A stretch of 24,739 nt of DNA. It comes from JAGPHI01 sp036661035 (GTDB lineage Bacteria; Bacillota; Clostridia; Oscillospirales; Ruminococcaceae). Below the pieces are notes generated by a model, which saw only the letters and a program-made list of their open reading frames with translations, was not told the DNA's origin and searched no databases. Shown here in pieces: positions 14,298 to 21,447 of this stretch; positions within the stretch are counted from its first letter, which is position 1, and the number at the start of each line of letters is the position of its first letter. The stretch lies in NCBI GenBank assembly GCA_036661035.1, contig JAVWZM010000028.1, positions 1 through 24,739 of the forward strand, written 5' to 3'. Both the position numbers and the translations under genes were made by a program.

Positions 14298-15341
14298 GTG
14301 GAATTTAAAGAGGCTTTACTTGCAAGTGTAAATGCATATCCTTTAATGCAGCCGCAAGATATTGTAAAGCTTGCATATCAAAGCGAATATGGCGGCGGAC
14401 ATTTAATCAGCGACATTTTCGCGGCGCGCACTGCGCTAATGGACGAGTGGCAAGTGGCTTTCCCCTGCGGCACATTATTCGAGGATATTTCGGGTGGCTT
14501 TTGCCGCCTATATCTTGGGGACGCCCGTGAAAAAGGTCTGTCGCCCTCTACGCTGTTTCGCATTTTCATCTCCAGCGCAAAGCCAAGTGGAAGCAGCGAA
14601 GGCTTTTATGCAAAGCTTGATACCGCAAGGGAGCTTGCACTATCCAAAATGTTGCCTGTGGCGGCAGATGCGCTTGATGAATACATAAACACATATAAAG
14701 CAAATGGCTGCCCCCTTGTGAGCCATAGCGGTGCATATCATAAAGCGTATCGCCCTGCCTACCGCATAGTAAGCAAGGCATACTGCCGATATTTGCAGCT
14801 TTTTATCGAGTTTGATAGGCTTTTAAGCAAATGCCCTGCGCCCATAATAGGCATAGACGGAAACGCAGCCGCAGGCAAAACCACGCTGTCTAAATATATT
14901 GCAGCTATTTATCCCTGTAATGTTATACATGCCGACAGCTTTTTTCTGCCGCCGCAAAAGCGCATGCAAAGCCGCCTTTCCGAGGCAGGGGGCAATATCG
15001 ACTACGAGCGTTTGCAGGAAGAAGTGCTATGTAAATTGCCCACAGAAAAGCCTTTTTCATATCGCATTTTCAGCTGCGCAATAATGGATTTTGTCGGGGA
15101 AGAATATATACAGCCCATGCTGCCTATAATTGTTGAAGGCTCCTATGCTTTGCACCCTTATTTTAAAAACATTTACAGTTTGCGCGTGTTTGTTTCCATA
15201 GATGCGCCCTCTCAGGCAAAGCGCATAGAAAAGAGAAATGGCGCAGAAATGTTAAGGCGTTTCACCGATACATGGATACCCATGGAGCAAAAATATTTTG
15301 ATGCATACAATATCCCCGAAAGCTGCGAGCTGGTGTTTTAA
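14298..15341 (+). CDS. P-loop kinase (uridine kinase-like) fused to an unrecognised N-terminal domain
   Basis: A 347-residue, two-domain protein. The C-terminal half (about 180-347) is a nucleoside-kinase-type P-loop fold: Walker A GIDGNAAAGKTT at 185-196, then VIHADSFFLPP at about 209-219 with Asp213 in the usual base position, and VEGSYALHP. The N-terminal half (about 1-175) has conserved-looking stretches such as LMQPQDIVKLAYQSEYGGGH and SHSGAYHKAYRPAYRIV; I know similar clostridial hypotheticals but no function. The GTG start lies after AGAGGA. Coupling to the ECF-S gene suggests that the imported ligand is phosphorylated and trapped. Substrate identity is open. Confidence 0.82.
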   Translation: MEFKEALLASVNAYPLMQPQDIVKLAYQSEYGGGHLISDIFAARTALMDEWQVAFPCGTLFEDISGGFCRLYLGDAREKGLSPSTLFRIFISSAKPSGSSEGFYAKLDTARELALSKMLPVAADALDEYINTYKANGCPLVSHSGAYHKAYRPAYRIVSKAYCRYLQLFIEFDRLLSKCPAPIIGIDGNAAAGKTTLSKYIAAIYPCNVIHADSFFLPPQKRMQSRLSEAGGNIDYERLQEEVLCKLPTEKPFSYRIFSCAIMDFVGEEYIQPMLPIIVEGSYALHPYFKNIYSLRVFVSIDAPSQAKRIEKRNGAEMLRRFTDTWIPMEQKYFDAYNIPESCELVF

Positions 15342-15390
15342 GCAGCTACACTAACATAATAACCTATGTCAGCATCAGAGCATCGTCGGC

Positions 15391-15433
15391 GCATTGCAAG
15401 AGCATTGCAAAAGCATTGCAAGAGCATTGTCGG
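15391..15433. repeat. 11-bp tandem repeat, nearly four copies
   Basis: GCATTGCAAGA, GCATTGCAAAA, GCATTGCAAGA and GCATTGTCGG follow one another from 15391. The period is close to one helical turn. A related GCATCGTCGG lies at 15380-15389. It sits between the converging kinase and rplL genes, just before their shared terminator. Confidence 0.8.
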
Positions 15434-15447
15434 TTATAGAAGCACAA

Positions 15448-15479
15448 AAAGGCTGCCCCGCTATTGCGGGGCAGCCTTT
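15448..15479. terminator. strong bidirectional terminator between the kinase gene and rplL
   Basis: AAAGGCTGCCCCGC (15448-15461) and GCGGGGCAGCCTTT (15466-15479) form a perfect 14-bp stem with a 4-nt loop. T-runs follow on both strands, so it can end the rplJL transcript and the ECF-S/kinase transcript. Confidence 0.93.
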
Positions 15480-15498
15480 ATTTTGCATAATAATAAAA

Positions 15499-15867
15499 TT
15501 ATTTAAGCTCAACTTTTGCGCCAACATCTTCAAGTTTTTTCTTGATTTCTTCGGCATCGCTCTTAGAAGCAGCTTCTTTAATTGTTTTCGGTGCGTTGTC
15601 AACAAGGTCTTTTGCCTCTTTAAGGCCAAGGCCTGTGATTTCTTTAACTGTTTTGATAACAGTCATTTTGCTTTCGCCTACTTCTGCAAGAACAACGTCA
15701 AACTCGGTTTTCTCCTCAGCGGCAGGTGCAGCGGCAGCAGCGGCTGCAACAGGAGCAGCAGCGGATACGCCGAACTCCTCTTCGATTGCTTTAACTAGCT
15801 CGTTAAGCTCTAGAACTGTAAGTGTTTTTACTTCTTCCACCAAAGCGGTGATTTTCTCTGAAGCCAT
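15499..15867 (-). CDS. rplL: 50S ribosomal protein L7/L12
   Basis: The stalk protein that recruits translation factors to the ribosome. Its 122 residues comprise an N-terminal dimerisation part (MASEKITALVEEVKTLTVLE), an Ala-rich hinge (about 35-52), and a C-terminal factor-binding domain with EKTEFDVVLAEVGESKMTVI and GLGLKEAKDLVDNAPK. Length is standard. The ATG follows a GGAGG site. It lies 66 bp after rplJ, as in nearly all bacteria. The terminator 20 bp beyond its stop means rpoBC is not read from this transcript. Confidence 0.97.
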   Translation of the reverse strand: MASEKITALVEEVKTLTVLELNELVKAIEEEFGVSAAAPVAAAAAAAPAAEEKTEFDVVLAEVGESKMTVIKTVKEITGLGLKEAKDLVDNAPKTIKEAASKSDAEEIKKKLEDVGAKVELK

Positions 15868-15933
15868 TGTAAATTACCTCCATATAATGTTTAATTTTGT
15901 TAATGTTCGAGGAAATGCTATAAAGCTAATGCC

Positions 15934-16443
15934 TTATGCAACCTCTGATTCTTTTTTCTCTGCAATTGCATTAAGAGCAACAGCAAGACCGCGTAGGTTA
16001 CCGGTAAGTGCGCTAAGCAGCATAGAGAGCAAGCCCTCTTTGCCCGGCAATTTTGCAATAGCTATTACGGACTCTACGTCCATAGCCTTGCCTTCCATGT
16101 AGCCGGCTTTAATGGCGAAAGCGCCCTTAGAACCCTCTGCATATTTGTTGAGTATACGTGCGGCGGCGATAGCGTCATCACCTGAAATTGCAAGTGCTGT
16201 AGCACCCTCAAGCGCGCCGGACATTTCCTCTAGGTCTGTGCCTTTAATGGCAAGACGCAGCATAGTGTTTTTAACAACGGCATACTCTACACCTGCCTCA
16301 CGTAGCTCGTGACGTAGCTTTGTATCGTTTACAACGCTGATACCTTTGTAATCTACAACAACACCTGCAGTGGAATTCATCAGCTTGTTGTGCAGCACTT
16401 CAACATATGCTTGCTTTTCGGTTAAAATCTTTTGACTTGGCAA
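15934..16443 (-). CDS. rplJ: 50S ribosomal protein L10
   Basis: L10 anchors the L7/L12 dimers to the ribosome and is known to repress its own operon through a leader RNA. The 169-residue sequence has typical segments: STAGVVVDYKGISVVNDTKL, LRHELREAGVEYAVVKNTML, and an acidic/Ala-rich C-terminal helix for L12 binding (AEKKESEVA at the end). The start codon is TTG at 16443, nine bases after GAGGTG; the next in-frame Met is deep inside the protein. A leader with attenuator and its own promoter precede it. Confidence 0.96.
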   Translation of the reverse strand: MPSQKILTEKQAYVEVLHNKLMNSTAGVVVDYKGISVVNDTKLRHELREAGVEYAVVKNTMLRLAIKGTDLEEMSGALEGATALAISGDDAIAAARILNKYAEGSKGAFAIKAGYMEGKAMDVESVIAIAKLPGKEGLLSMLLSALTGNLRGLAVALNAIAEKKESEVA

Positions 16444-16480
16444 ATTGTTTCACCTCGCTTATAAATTGTTTGATATTTAC

Positions 16481-16593
16481 AAAAAGCCTCTTTCCCTTGC
16501 GAGAAAGAGGCAAAAAAGTATAAATACTAAATCGCGTTTCTCGGCAGGTGGGCGAGCCCTTTATGCAAATGCACCTGCTGTCTTTAAAACAGC
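16481..16593 (-). promoter_or_regulatory. L10 leader with transcription attenuator
   Basis: On the minus strand the leader has AAAGACAGCAGGTGCA, and GCAGGTG pairs with CACCTGC some 30 nt on, as in L10 leaders. At its end GCCTCTTTC (complement of 16503-16511) and GAAAGAGGC (complement of 16486-16494) form a hairpin followed by five T, a terminator. Known L10 leaders bind L10(L12)4; here binding likely favours termination ahead of rplJ-rplL. Confidence 0.85.
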
Positions 16594-16599
16594 TTTATT

Positions 16600-16628
16600 A
16601 TTATAACGCACATTAGCAGCTTTGTCAA
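16600..16628 (-). promoter_or_regulatory. perfect consensus promoter for rplJ-rplL
   Basis: On the minus strand TTGACA (complement of 16623-16628), a 17-bp spacer and TATAAT (complement of 16600-16605) match the sigma-A consensus exactly. The start near 16593 is the 5' end of the L10 leader. rplJL therefore do not depend on the upstream promoter. Confidence 0.93.
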
Positions 16629-16731
16629 CTGCCTTTGTGGCTTTGCATATTTATGCGCAATATTTCTATTTTACATATCCATGCACTTTTTACTTTTATA
16701 GCGGAGCATTTATACCCCTACTGTAAAAATA

Positions 16732-17427
16732 TTAACCGCCGAATTTACCGCTGTTAAGGCGAACGCCGGGGCCCATTGTGGACGCAACAGTTGTGGAACG
16801 GATATACTGTCCCTTTGCTGCTGCCGGCTTTGCTTTAACAATAGCATCCATAACAACCTTAAGGTTTACTGCCAATTTCTCGGCACCGAAAGATGCTTTG
16901 CCGATGGGCACATGAATGATATTTGCTTTATCAAGACGATATTCAATCTTACCGGCCATTGCCTCGGTTACAGCGCGACCTACGTCGGGTGTAACTGTGC
17001 CTGCCTTAGGGTTAGGCATAAGACCGCGAGGTCCCAGCACTTTACCCAAACGGCCAACCATACCCATCATGTCGGGTGTAGTTACAAGCACGTCGAAGTC
17101 AACAAAGCCTTCGTTTTGAATTTTGGCTACTAAGTCTGCGTCGCCTACCATTATTGCGCCTGCGGCTTCGGCTGCTTTAGCAGCATCGCCCTTAGCAATA
17201 GCGATAACACGTACAGTTTTACCTGTGCCGTTCGGCAAGATTACAGCGCCGCGAACCTGTTGGTCTGCGTGGCGGCTGTCTACGCCAAGGCGAACATGCA
17301 ATTCGATGGTTTCATCAAATTTTGCTTTTGCGGTTTGGCAGCAAAGCTCTAAGGCTTCGTCGCTGTCATATTGTTTTGTGCGGTCAACAAGCTTTGCGCT
17401 GTCGACATAATGTTTACCCATTTTCAT
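16732..17427 (-). CDS. rplA: 50S ribosomal protein L1
   Basis: L1 forms the mobile stalk near the ribosomal exit site and in many bacteria represses translation of the L11-L1 mRNA. The 231 residues show KHYVDSAKLVDRTKQYDSDE, LHVRLGVDSRHADQQVRG, GRLGKVLGPRGLMPNPKAGT and IRSTTVASTMGPGVRL, all classic. The ATG at 17427 follows AGGAGG; a second ATG six bases later is an alternative start. A hairpin-forming GTGGGAGGA element lies directly before the ribosome-binding site and matches one before rplK. Confidence 0.97.
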   Translation of the reverse strand: MKMGKHYVDSAKLVDRTKQYDSDEALELCCQTAKAKFDETIELHVRLGVDSRHADQQVRGAVILPNGTGKTVRVIAIAKGDAAKAAEAAGAIMVGDADLVAKIQNEGFVDFDVLVTTPDMMGMVGRLGKVLGPRGLMPNPKAGTVTPDVGRAVTEAMAGKIEYRLDKANIIHVPIGKASFGAEKLAVNLKVVMDAIVKAKPAAAKGQYIRSTTVASTMGPGVRLNSGKFGG

Positions 17428-17438
17428 ATTATCCTCCT

Positions 17439-17466
17439 GTGGTTTTATCGGAAATTTCCTCCCACG
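17439..17466 (-). promoter_or_regulatory. GTGGGAGGA leader element ahead of rplA
   Basis: On the minus strand CGTGGGAGGAAATTTCC is followed by ACCAC just before AGGAGG. GTGG pairs with CCAC, enclosing a GGAAATTTCC mini-hairpin. The same layout occurs ahead of rplK. A likely role is L1-mediated feedback (inference by analogy with known L1 control). Confidence 0.55.
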
Positions 17467-17554
17467 AATGGCGAGTGATATGCCTACACTATCTGCTGTA
17501 ACCAGCAGTCTTCCTTTTGTACTTTAAAACGTTACTCGCAAGAGCCGCAAAGTA

Positions 17555-17980
17555 CTAACCCTCTACTGTAACACCCATGCTGCGGCATGTGCCTGCAACC
17601 ATGCTGATTGCTGTTTCGATGCTTGCTGCATTTAAGTCGGGCATTTTGGTAGTTGCAATTTCTTGCAATTGTGCCTTTGTAATTTTCGCGACCTTTGTTT
17701 TGTTTGGTACGCCGCTGCCGCTTTCGATGCCGATTGCTTTTTTAATAAGCACAGCTGCGGGCGGTGTTTTGGTGATAAAGCTGAAGGAACGGTCTGCATA
17801 TACCGTGATAACTACCGGAATAAGGTAACCAATATCCTTTTGCGTGCGCTCGTTAAATTCCTTCGTAAAGGACATAATGTTTACGCCATGCTGACCAAGA
17901 GCCGGGCCAACTGGTGGAGCCGGGGTAGCTTTACCGGCGGGAATTTGGAGCTTTATAAAGCCCACTACCTTTTGCGCCAT
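17555..17980 (-). CDS. rplK: 50S ribosomal protein L11
   Basis: L11 forms part of the GTPase-associated centre with L10 and L12 and is needed for stringent RelA activation in well-studied species. The start at 17980 gives MAQKVVGFIKLQIPAGKATP and the standard 141 residues; it lies after GGAGGTGCACAAA. An upstream in-frame Met at 18019 would add 13 residues that do not fit the family. GPALGQHGVNIMSFTKEFNE and the final AGTCRSMGVTVEG are diagnostic. Confidence 0.97.
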   Translation of the reverse strand: MAQKVVGFIKLQIPAGKATPAPPVGPALGQHGVNIMSFTKEFNERTQKDIGYLIPVVITVYADRSFSFITKTPPAAVLIKKAIGIESGSGVPNKTKVAKITKAQLQEIATTKMPDLNAASIETAISMVAGTCRSMGVTVEG

Positions 17981-18000
17981 TTTGTGCACCTCCAAAAAAT

Positions 18001-18050
18001 TGTGGTAAGTTGCGGACACAGGGCCGAATGCCGAGGTCCTCCCACGAGTG
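18001..18050 (-). promoter_or_regulatory. GTGGGAGGA leader element ahead of rplK
   Basis: On the minus strand CACTCGTGGGAGGACCTCGG is followed 20-odd bases later by TTACCACA, just ahead of the rplK Shine-Dalgarno. GTGG and CCAC can pair to close the element, as before rplA. Confidence 0.55.
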
Positions 18051-18097
18051 TCTGCACACTCTATAAGAAATTGCGCCCTTGCACGCGGCTTTGATAA

Positions 18098-18126
18098 AAT
18101 ATATCAAGCACTCGCGCGCTATGCAA
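18098..18126 (-). promoter_or_regulatory. possible internal promoter for rplK-rplA
   Basis: On the minus strand TTGCAT (complement of 18121-18126), 17 bp and TATATT (complement of 18098-18103) resemble a sigma-A site in the nusG-rplK gap. It would yield a leader containing the GTGGGAGGA element. Confidence 0.4.
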
Positions 18127-18145
18127 CAAATCTTACTAAAAGAAA

Positions 18146-18676
18146 CTAAAGTGGTTTTACTTGGGTAAGGCTTAACTCTGCCGGGGTTTCGCGCCCGAAC
18201 ATTGATACCTTAACCTTAACCTTTTGCGCCGCCGTGTCGATTTCTTCCACGATACCGATAAAGCCCTCTAAAGGCCCGTCGATAACCTGAACGTTGTCGC
18301 CCACTGCGTAATCGAGCTGCGCTGTGCGCACGTCTACACCCAGCTTATCCACCTCTTCGTCAGATAGCGGAATGGGCTTAGTGGTAGAGCCGACAAAGCC
18401 TGTAACACCGCGCGTGTTGCGCACTATGTACCAGCTTTCGTCTGTCATAACCATCTTAACCAGCACGTAGCCCGGGAAAAGCTTACGCTCTATCTCGCGC
18501 TCCTTGCCGTCCTTGATGTCGGGCACGATTTCCACGGGCACCTTGACTTCGCAAATCAAGTCCTGCAGGCGTCGGTTTTCAACAATGGTTTCAAGGTTTT
18601 GCGACACCTTGTTTTCATAGCCGGAATAGGTGTGAACCACATACCAGCGTGCTATGCCGTCATTTTCTTGCTCCAT
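18146..18676 (-). CDS. nusG: transcription termination/antitermination protein NusG
   Basis: NusG binds RNA polymerase and modulates pausing, termination and coupling to ribosomes. The N-terminal NGN domain begins with ARWYVVHTYSGYENKVSQNL and contains KLFPGYVLVKMVM and VRNTRGVTGFVG; the C-terminal KOW domain has GDNVQVIDGPLEGFIGIVEE. I choose the ATG at 18676 (176 residues) because GGGGGTG lies six bases before it; the in-frame GTG at 18685 would overlap that site. It follows secE by about 40 bp, the usual order. Confidence 0.96.
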   Translation of the reverse strand: MEQENDGIARWYVVHTYSGYENKVSQNLETIVENRRLQDLICEVKVPVEIVPDIKDGKEREIERKLFPGYVLVKMVMTDESWYIVRNTRGVTGFVGSTTKPIPLSDEEVDKLGVDVRTAQLDYAVGDNVQVIDGPLEGFIGIVEEIDTAAQKVKVKVSMFGRETPAELSLTQVKPL

Positions 18677-18716
18677 GTCCTGCACCCCCGTAAATTTAGC
18701 GTTTGTGTTGTTTTGC

Positions 18717-18959
18717 TTAGGCTGATTGCAATAATGCTCTCAAGCCCATACCAAAAAGCGAGTCAAGCCCGAAAATAACCACCGCTGCGATAACCACTAC
18801 CACCACTACAACAATGGTGTTATTGATAATCTGGCTTTTGGTAGGCCACACGACCTTTTTCATTTCGCTCTTCGTATCGCGGAAATACTTCACGATATTG
18901 CCGAAGAAGTTCTTGACGCCGGTGAAAAAACCTTTTTTCTTTTCGTTTTTCTCTGCCAT
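18717..18959 (-). CDS. secE: preprotein translocase subunit SecE
   Basis: The small essential subunit that clamps SecY in the membrane channel. The 80 residues have a basic N-terminus (MAEKNEKKKGFF), the conserved amphipathic and hinge segment (EMKKVVWPTKSQ, about 32-43), and a single membrane helix (about 47-66) rich in Val. This is the short one-helix form typical of Bacillota. It sits 18 bp after rpmG and before nusG, a highly conserved arrangement. Confidence 0.96.
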   Translation of the reverse strand: MAEKNEKKKGFFTGVKNFFGNIVKYFRDTKSEMKKVVWPTKSQIINNTIVVVVVVVIAAVVIFGLDSLFGMGLRALLQSA

Positions 18960-18977
18960 GTGTCATTACCGCCTTTC

Positions 18978-19127
18978 TTACTTCGTCTCGCGGTGAGCTG
19001 TATGCTTTTTACAAAAACGGCAATACTTGTTCATCTCGAGCCTGTCAGGGCTGTTCTTCTTGTTCTTCATCGTGTTGTAATTGCGCTGTTTGCACTCTGT
19101 GCAGGCTAGTGTAATTTTCACTCTCAT
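18978..19127 (-). CDS. rpmG: 50S ribosomal protein L33, zinc-binding form
   Basis: A 49-residue ribosomal protein. It reads MRVKITLACTECKQRNYNT, then MKNKKNSPDRLEMNKYC and RFCKKHTAHRETK. Two CxxC pairs (CTEC at about 9-12 and CRFC at about 36-39) make a zinc ribbon, so this is the C+ form; some bacteria also carry a zinc-free paralogue under zinc control, not seen here. The ATG follows GGAGGTG. It is the first gene after a good promoter and leads the secE-nusG-rplKAJL series. Confidence 0.95.
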   Translation of the reverse strand: MRVKITLACTECKQRNYNTMKNKKNSPDRLEMNKYCRFCKKHTAHRETK

Positions 19128-19228
19128 TAATCGGCACCTCCATTAAACGGTTGTTTAGCCTCCCTCGGGCGCAGGCGGCGCATCAAAAAATGCGCACAAA
19201 AAAATAAACCTGCAAAAGAGGTATATTT

Positions 19229-19257
19229 ATCATAGCATAACTACTTCATTACGTCAA
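19229..19257 (-). promoter_or_regulatory. promoter for rpmG-secE-nusG and the r-protein genes
   Basis: On the minus strand TTGACG (complement of 19252-19257), a 17-bp spacer and TATGAT (complement of 19229-19234) form a strong sigma-A promoter with a start near 19222. The roughly 95-nt leader holds a small GCGCAT/ATGCGC hairpin. Confidence 0.85.
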
Positions 19258-19519
19258 GATTTTTCTTATAAAACTTTGTAAAAAGCCAAATTTGCTTTTT
19301 CCTCTTTAAAATAGTATATATATATGTTATTATAAAACATGCTTTACGCATAAATATAGCAACATAACTTATAATGATAGCATTTTAAAGGTTTAGGCGT
19401 TGCTATATCCCCTCGCATGGGCGATTCTATGCGCCAGCCATAGGCTTTAGCGCAATATAGCATTTTTACAATTCTATATAATAACACACATCTATGGTAA
19501 CACGAAAGGTTGAGATGAT
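19258..19519. other. AT-rich intergenic region ahead of ddl
   Basis: About 260 bp between divergent transcripts with no ORF I support. It holds a possible plus-strand promoter (TTGCTT at 19292-19297, 17 bp, TATATA at 19315-19320), a TATAAT at 19370-19375 and another at 19477-19482, both without clear -35 boxes. ATATAGCAAC (19354-19363) and GTTGCTATAT (19399-19408) are a perfect 10-bp inverted repeat. Confidence 0.4.
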
Positions 19520-20590
19520 TTGAATAAAATTAAAGTAGCCGTGCTTTTTGGTGGTATTTCAAGCGAACACGAAATTTCGCTTTTGTCTGCGGCGTCTGTG
19601 CTGCGCAATATTCCAAATGATAAATACGAGCTTTTGCCCGTTGGCATCACCAAAAGCGGCAAGTGGTTCTATTATAAAGGCAGCTTTGATAATTTGCAAG
19701 ATGGCAAATGGGAAAAAGATGTCCAAAACGAAAATGTTTTTTTTGCGCCCGGCTCAGGCTTTATGGGGCTTATGAGCGAAGGCGGCGAGCATATTCCCGT
19801 TGACGTGGTTTTCCCCGTGCTGCATGGTAAGGGCGGCGAAGACGGCACAGTGCAGGGGCTTTTAGATATGCTGGGCATGCCATACGTTGGCTGCGGCGTG
19901 CTTGGCAGTGCCCTTTGCATGGACAAAATTGCCGCCAATTTCGCCATGGACGGTGCAGGCATTGCAAGATGCGAATGGGATTATATGCTAAAAAGCGACC
20001 TTGCCGATTTTGACGCTATCGAAAAGCGCGTATCGGCAAAGCTTGGCTACCCTATTTTTGTTAAGCCGGCAAACGCAGGCTCTAGCGTGGGCATATCCAA
20101 GGCAGCCGATAAAACGGAGCTTAAAGCCGCCGTAGAGCTTGCTTTAAAGCACGACACGCGCATTTTGTTTGAGCGCACAGTAATAGCCCACGAGGTGGAA
20201 TGTGCGGTAATGGGAAACGAAAGCCCCTTTTCCACCTTGCCGGGCGAGATACTGGCAAGCAAAAGCTTTTACGATTACGAGGATAAATATATCGCAGGCA
20301 CGTCCAAAACCGTTATCCCTGCGGATTTACCGGCGGAAACCTTGCTTAATGTGCAAAGTGCCGCTGTGGGCGCCTATAAAGCCCTTTGCTGTAAAGGCCT
20401 TGCACGAGTAGACTTTTTTGTAGAGCATGGCACAGGCAAGATATTGCTGAACGAAATAAACACTCTGCCCGGCTTTACCTCTATTAGCATGTACCCAAAG
20501 CTAATGATGGATTACGGCATGTCTTACGGCGAAATTCTTGACCGATTGATTATGCTGGCAACAGGAAAAAGCGAGGCTGATAATGGATAA
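19520..20590 (+). CDS. ddl: D-alanine--D-alanine ligase
   Basis: This ATP-grasp enzyme joins two D-alanines for peptidoglycan precursors. Its 356 residues include VLFGGISSEHEISLLSA near the start, the ATP-binding PIFVKPANAGSSVGISK in the middle, and LLNEINTLPGFTSISMYPKL near the end. The omega-loop segment FYDYEDKY places Tyr257 where E. coli DdlB has Tyr216; D-Ala-D-Lac ligases have Phe there, so normal D-Ala-D-Ala is expected. The start codon is TTG; AAAGG lies about 10 bases upstream. It overlaps murI by 8 bp. Confidence 0.95.
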   Translation: MNKIKVAVLFGGISSEHEISLLSAASVLRNIPNDKYELLPVGITKSGKWFYYKGSFDNLQDGKWEKDVQNENVFFAPGSGFMGLMSEGGEHIPVDVVFPVLHGKGGEDGTVQGLLDMLGMPYVGCGVLGSALCMDKIAANFAMDGAGIARCEWDYMLKSDLADFDAIEKRVSAKLGYPIFVKPANAGSSVGISKAADKTELKAAVELALKHDTRILFERTVIAHEVECAVMGNESPFSTLPGEILASKSFYDYEDKYIAGTSKTVIPADLPAETLLNVQSAAVGAYKALCCKGLARVDFFVEHGTGKILLNEINTLPGFTSISMYPKLMMDYGMSYGEILDRLIMLATGKSEADNG

Positions 20591-21407
20591 GCGTCCCATA
20601 GGAGTGTTCGATTCGGGGCTTGGCGGCCTTACCGCCGTGCGAGAGCTGCGGCGCATTTTACCTTGCGAAAATATTATTTATTTTGGCGATACAGGGCGCG
20701 TACCCTATGGCACACGTGGGCGCGACACCATTATAAAATATGCAAAGCAAGACATTGCCTTTTTGCTTTCTCATAATGTAAAATATATTATGGCGGCTTG
20801 CGGCACTGTGAGCAGCACCTTGCCTCTTAGCGTGCAGCAGGGCTTGCCTGTGCCGTTTTTGGGCGTAGTGTGTGCGGCGTGCAAGGCGGCTGTAAACGCC
20901 ACCAAAACGGGGCGCATCGGCGTGCTAGGCACAAATGCCACCATTTCTTCCGAAAGCTATCAGCGCGAGATTGCTCGCCTTTTGCCCAAAGCCGCCATTA
21001 CCGCCACAAGCTGTCCGCTTTTTGTGCCTCTTGTAGAAAACGGATATACAGCGCGTGAATGCACAGTAACTCGCCTTGTGGCAGAGGATTATCTTGCACA
21101 GTGCAAGGCGAACAATGTGGACACATTAATACTTGGCTGCACACATTACCCCATTATACGCGGGATAATTGCCGATATTATGGGCGAGGGTGTTACATTA
21201 ATAGACGCAGGTGCGTGTACAGCCATTGCCGCTAAAAACGACCTTGCTCGTCTTTCTCTTTTGTGCGATAATGATAATAGCGGCAGTGCCGAATATTATG
21301 TATCGGACACCACCGACAGCTTTGAAACCTTGGCAACGGCATTTTTAGGCGAATATGCAGGCGGCGTATGCCGTCAGATAGATATTGAGGATATATTTTA
21401 TGAATAA
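20583..21407 (+). CDS. murI: glutamate racemase
   Basis: It makes D-glutamate for peptidoglycan by a two-cysteine mechanism. The 274 residues begin PIGVFDSGLGGLTAVREL with Asp10 and Ser11, then GDTGRVPYGTRG. Catalytic Cys73 lies in AACGTVSST and the second, Cys186, in LILGCTHYP. In the first motif the usual Asn after Cys is Gly (CGT rather than CNT), a change I recall from other clostridial proteins. The ATG overlaps the ddl stop, so the two are coupled. Position between ddl and argS is a common clostridial layout. Confidence 0.94.
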   Translation: MDKRPIGVFDSGLGGLTAVRELRRILPCENIIYFGDTGRVPYGTRGRDTIIKYAKQDIAFLLSHNVKYIMAACGTVSSTLPLSVQQGLPVPFLGVVCAACKAAVNATKTGRIGVLGTNATISSESYQREIARLLPKAAITATSCPLFVPLVENGYTARECTVTRLVAEDYLAQCKANNVDTLILGCTHYPIIRGIIADIMGEGVTLIDAGACTAIAAKNDLARLSLLCDNDNSGSAEYYVSDTTDSFETLATAFLGEYAGGVCRQIDIEDIFYE

Positions 21408-21447
21408 GCCCATTAACATAGGTGTGCGGAAAGGAGCGCGTATTATT

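Noticed and set aside
15391..15433. CRISPR-like array
   Set aside because: The 11-bp units are directly adjacent with no spacers.
15542..16102. 186-residue plus-strand ORF
   Set aside because: It runs antisense across rplL and rplJ, both of which are certain. It is a frame shadow.
20261..20290. D-Ala-D-Lac (vancomycin-resistance type) ligase
   Set aside because: The omega loop keeps Tyr257 (FYDYEDKY), as in D-Ala-D-Ala ligases, where D-Lac enzymes have Phe. No van genes are nearby.
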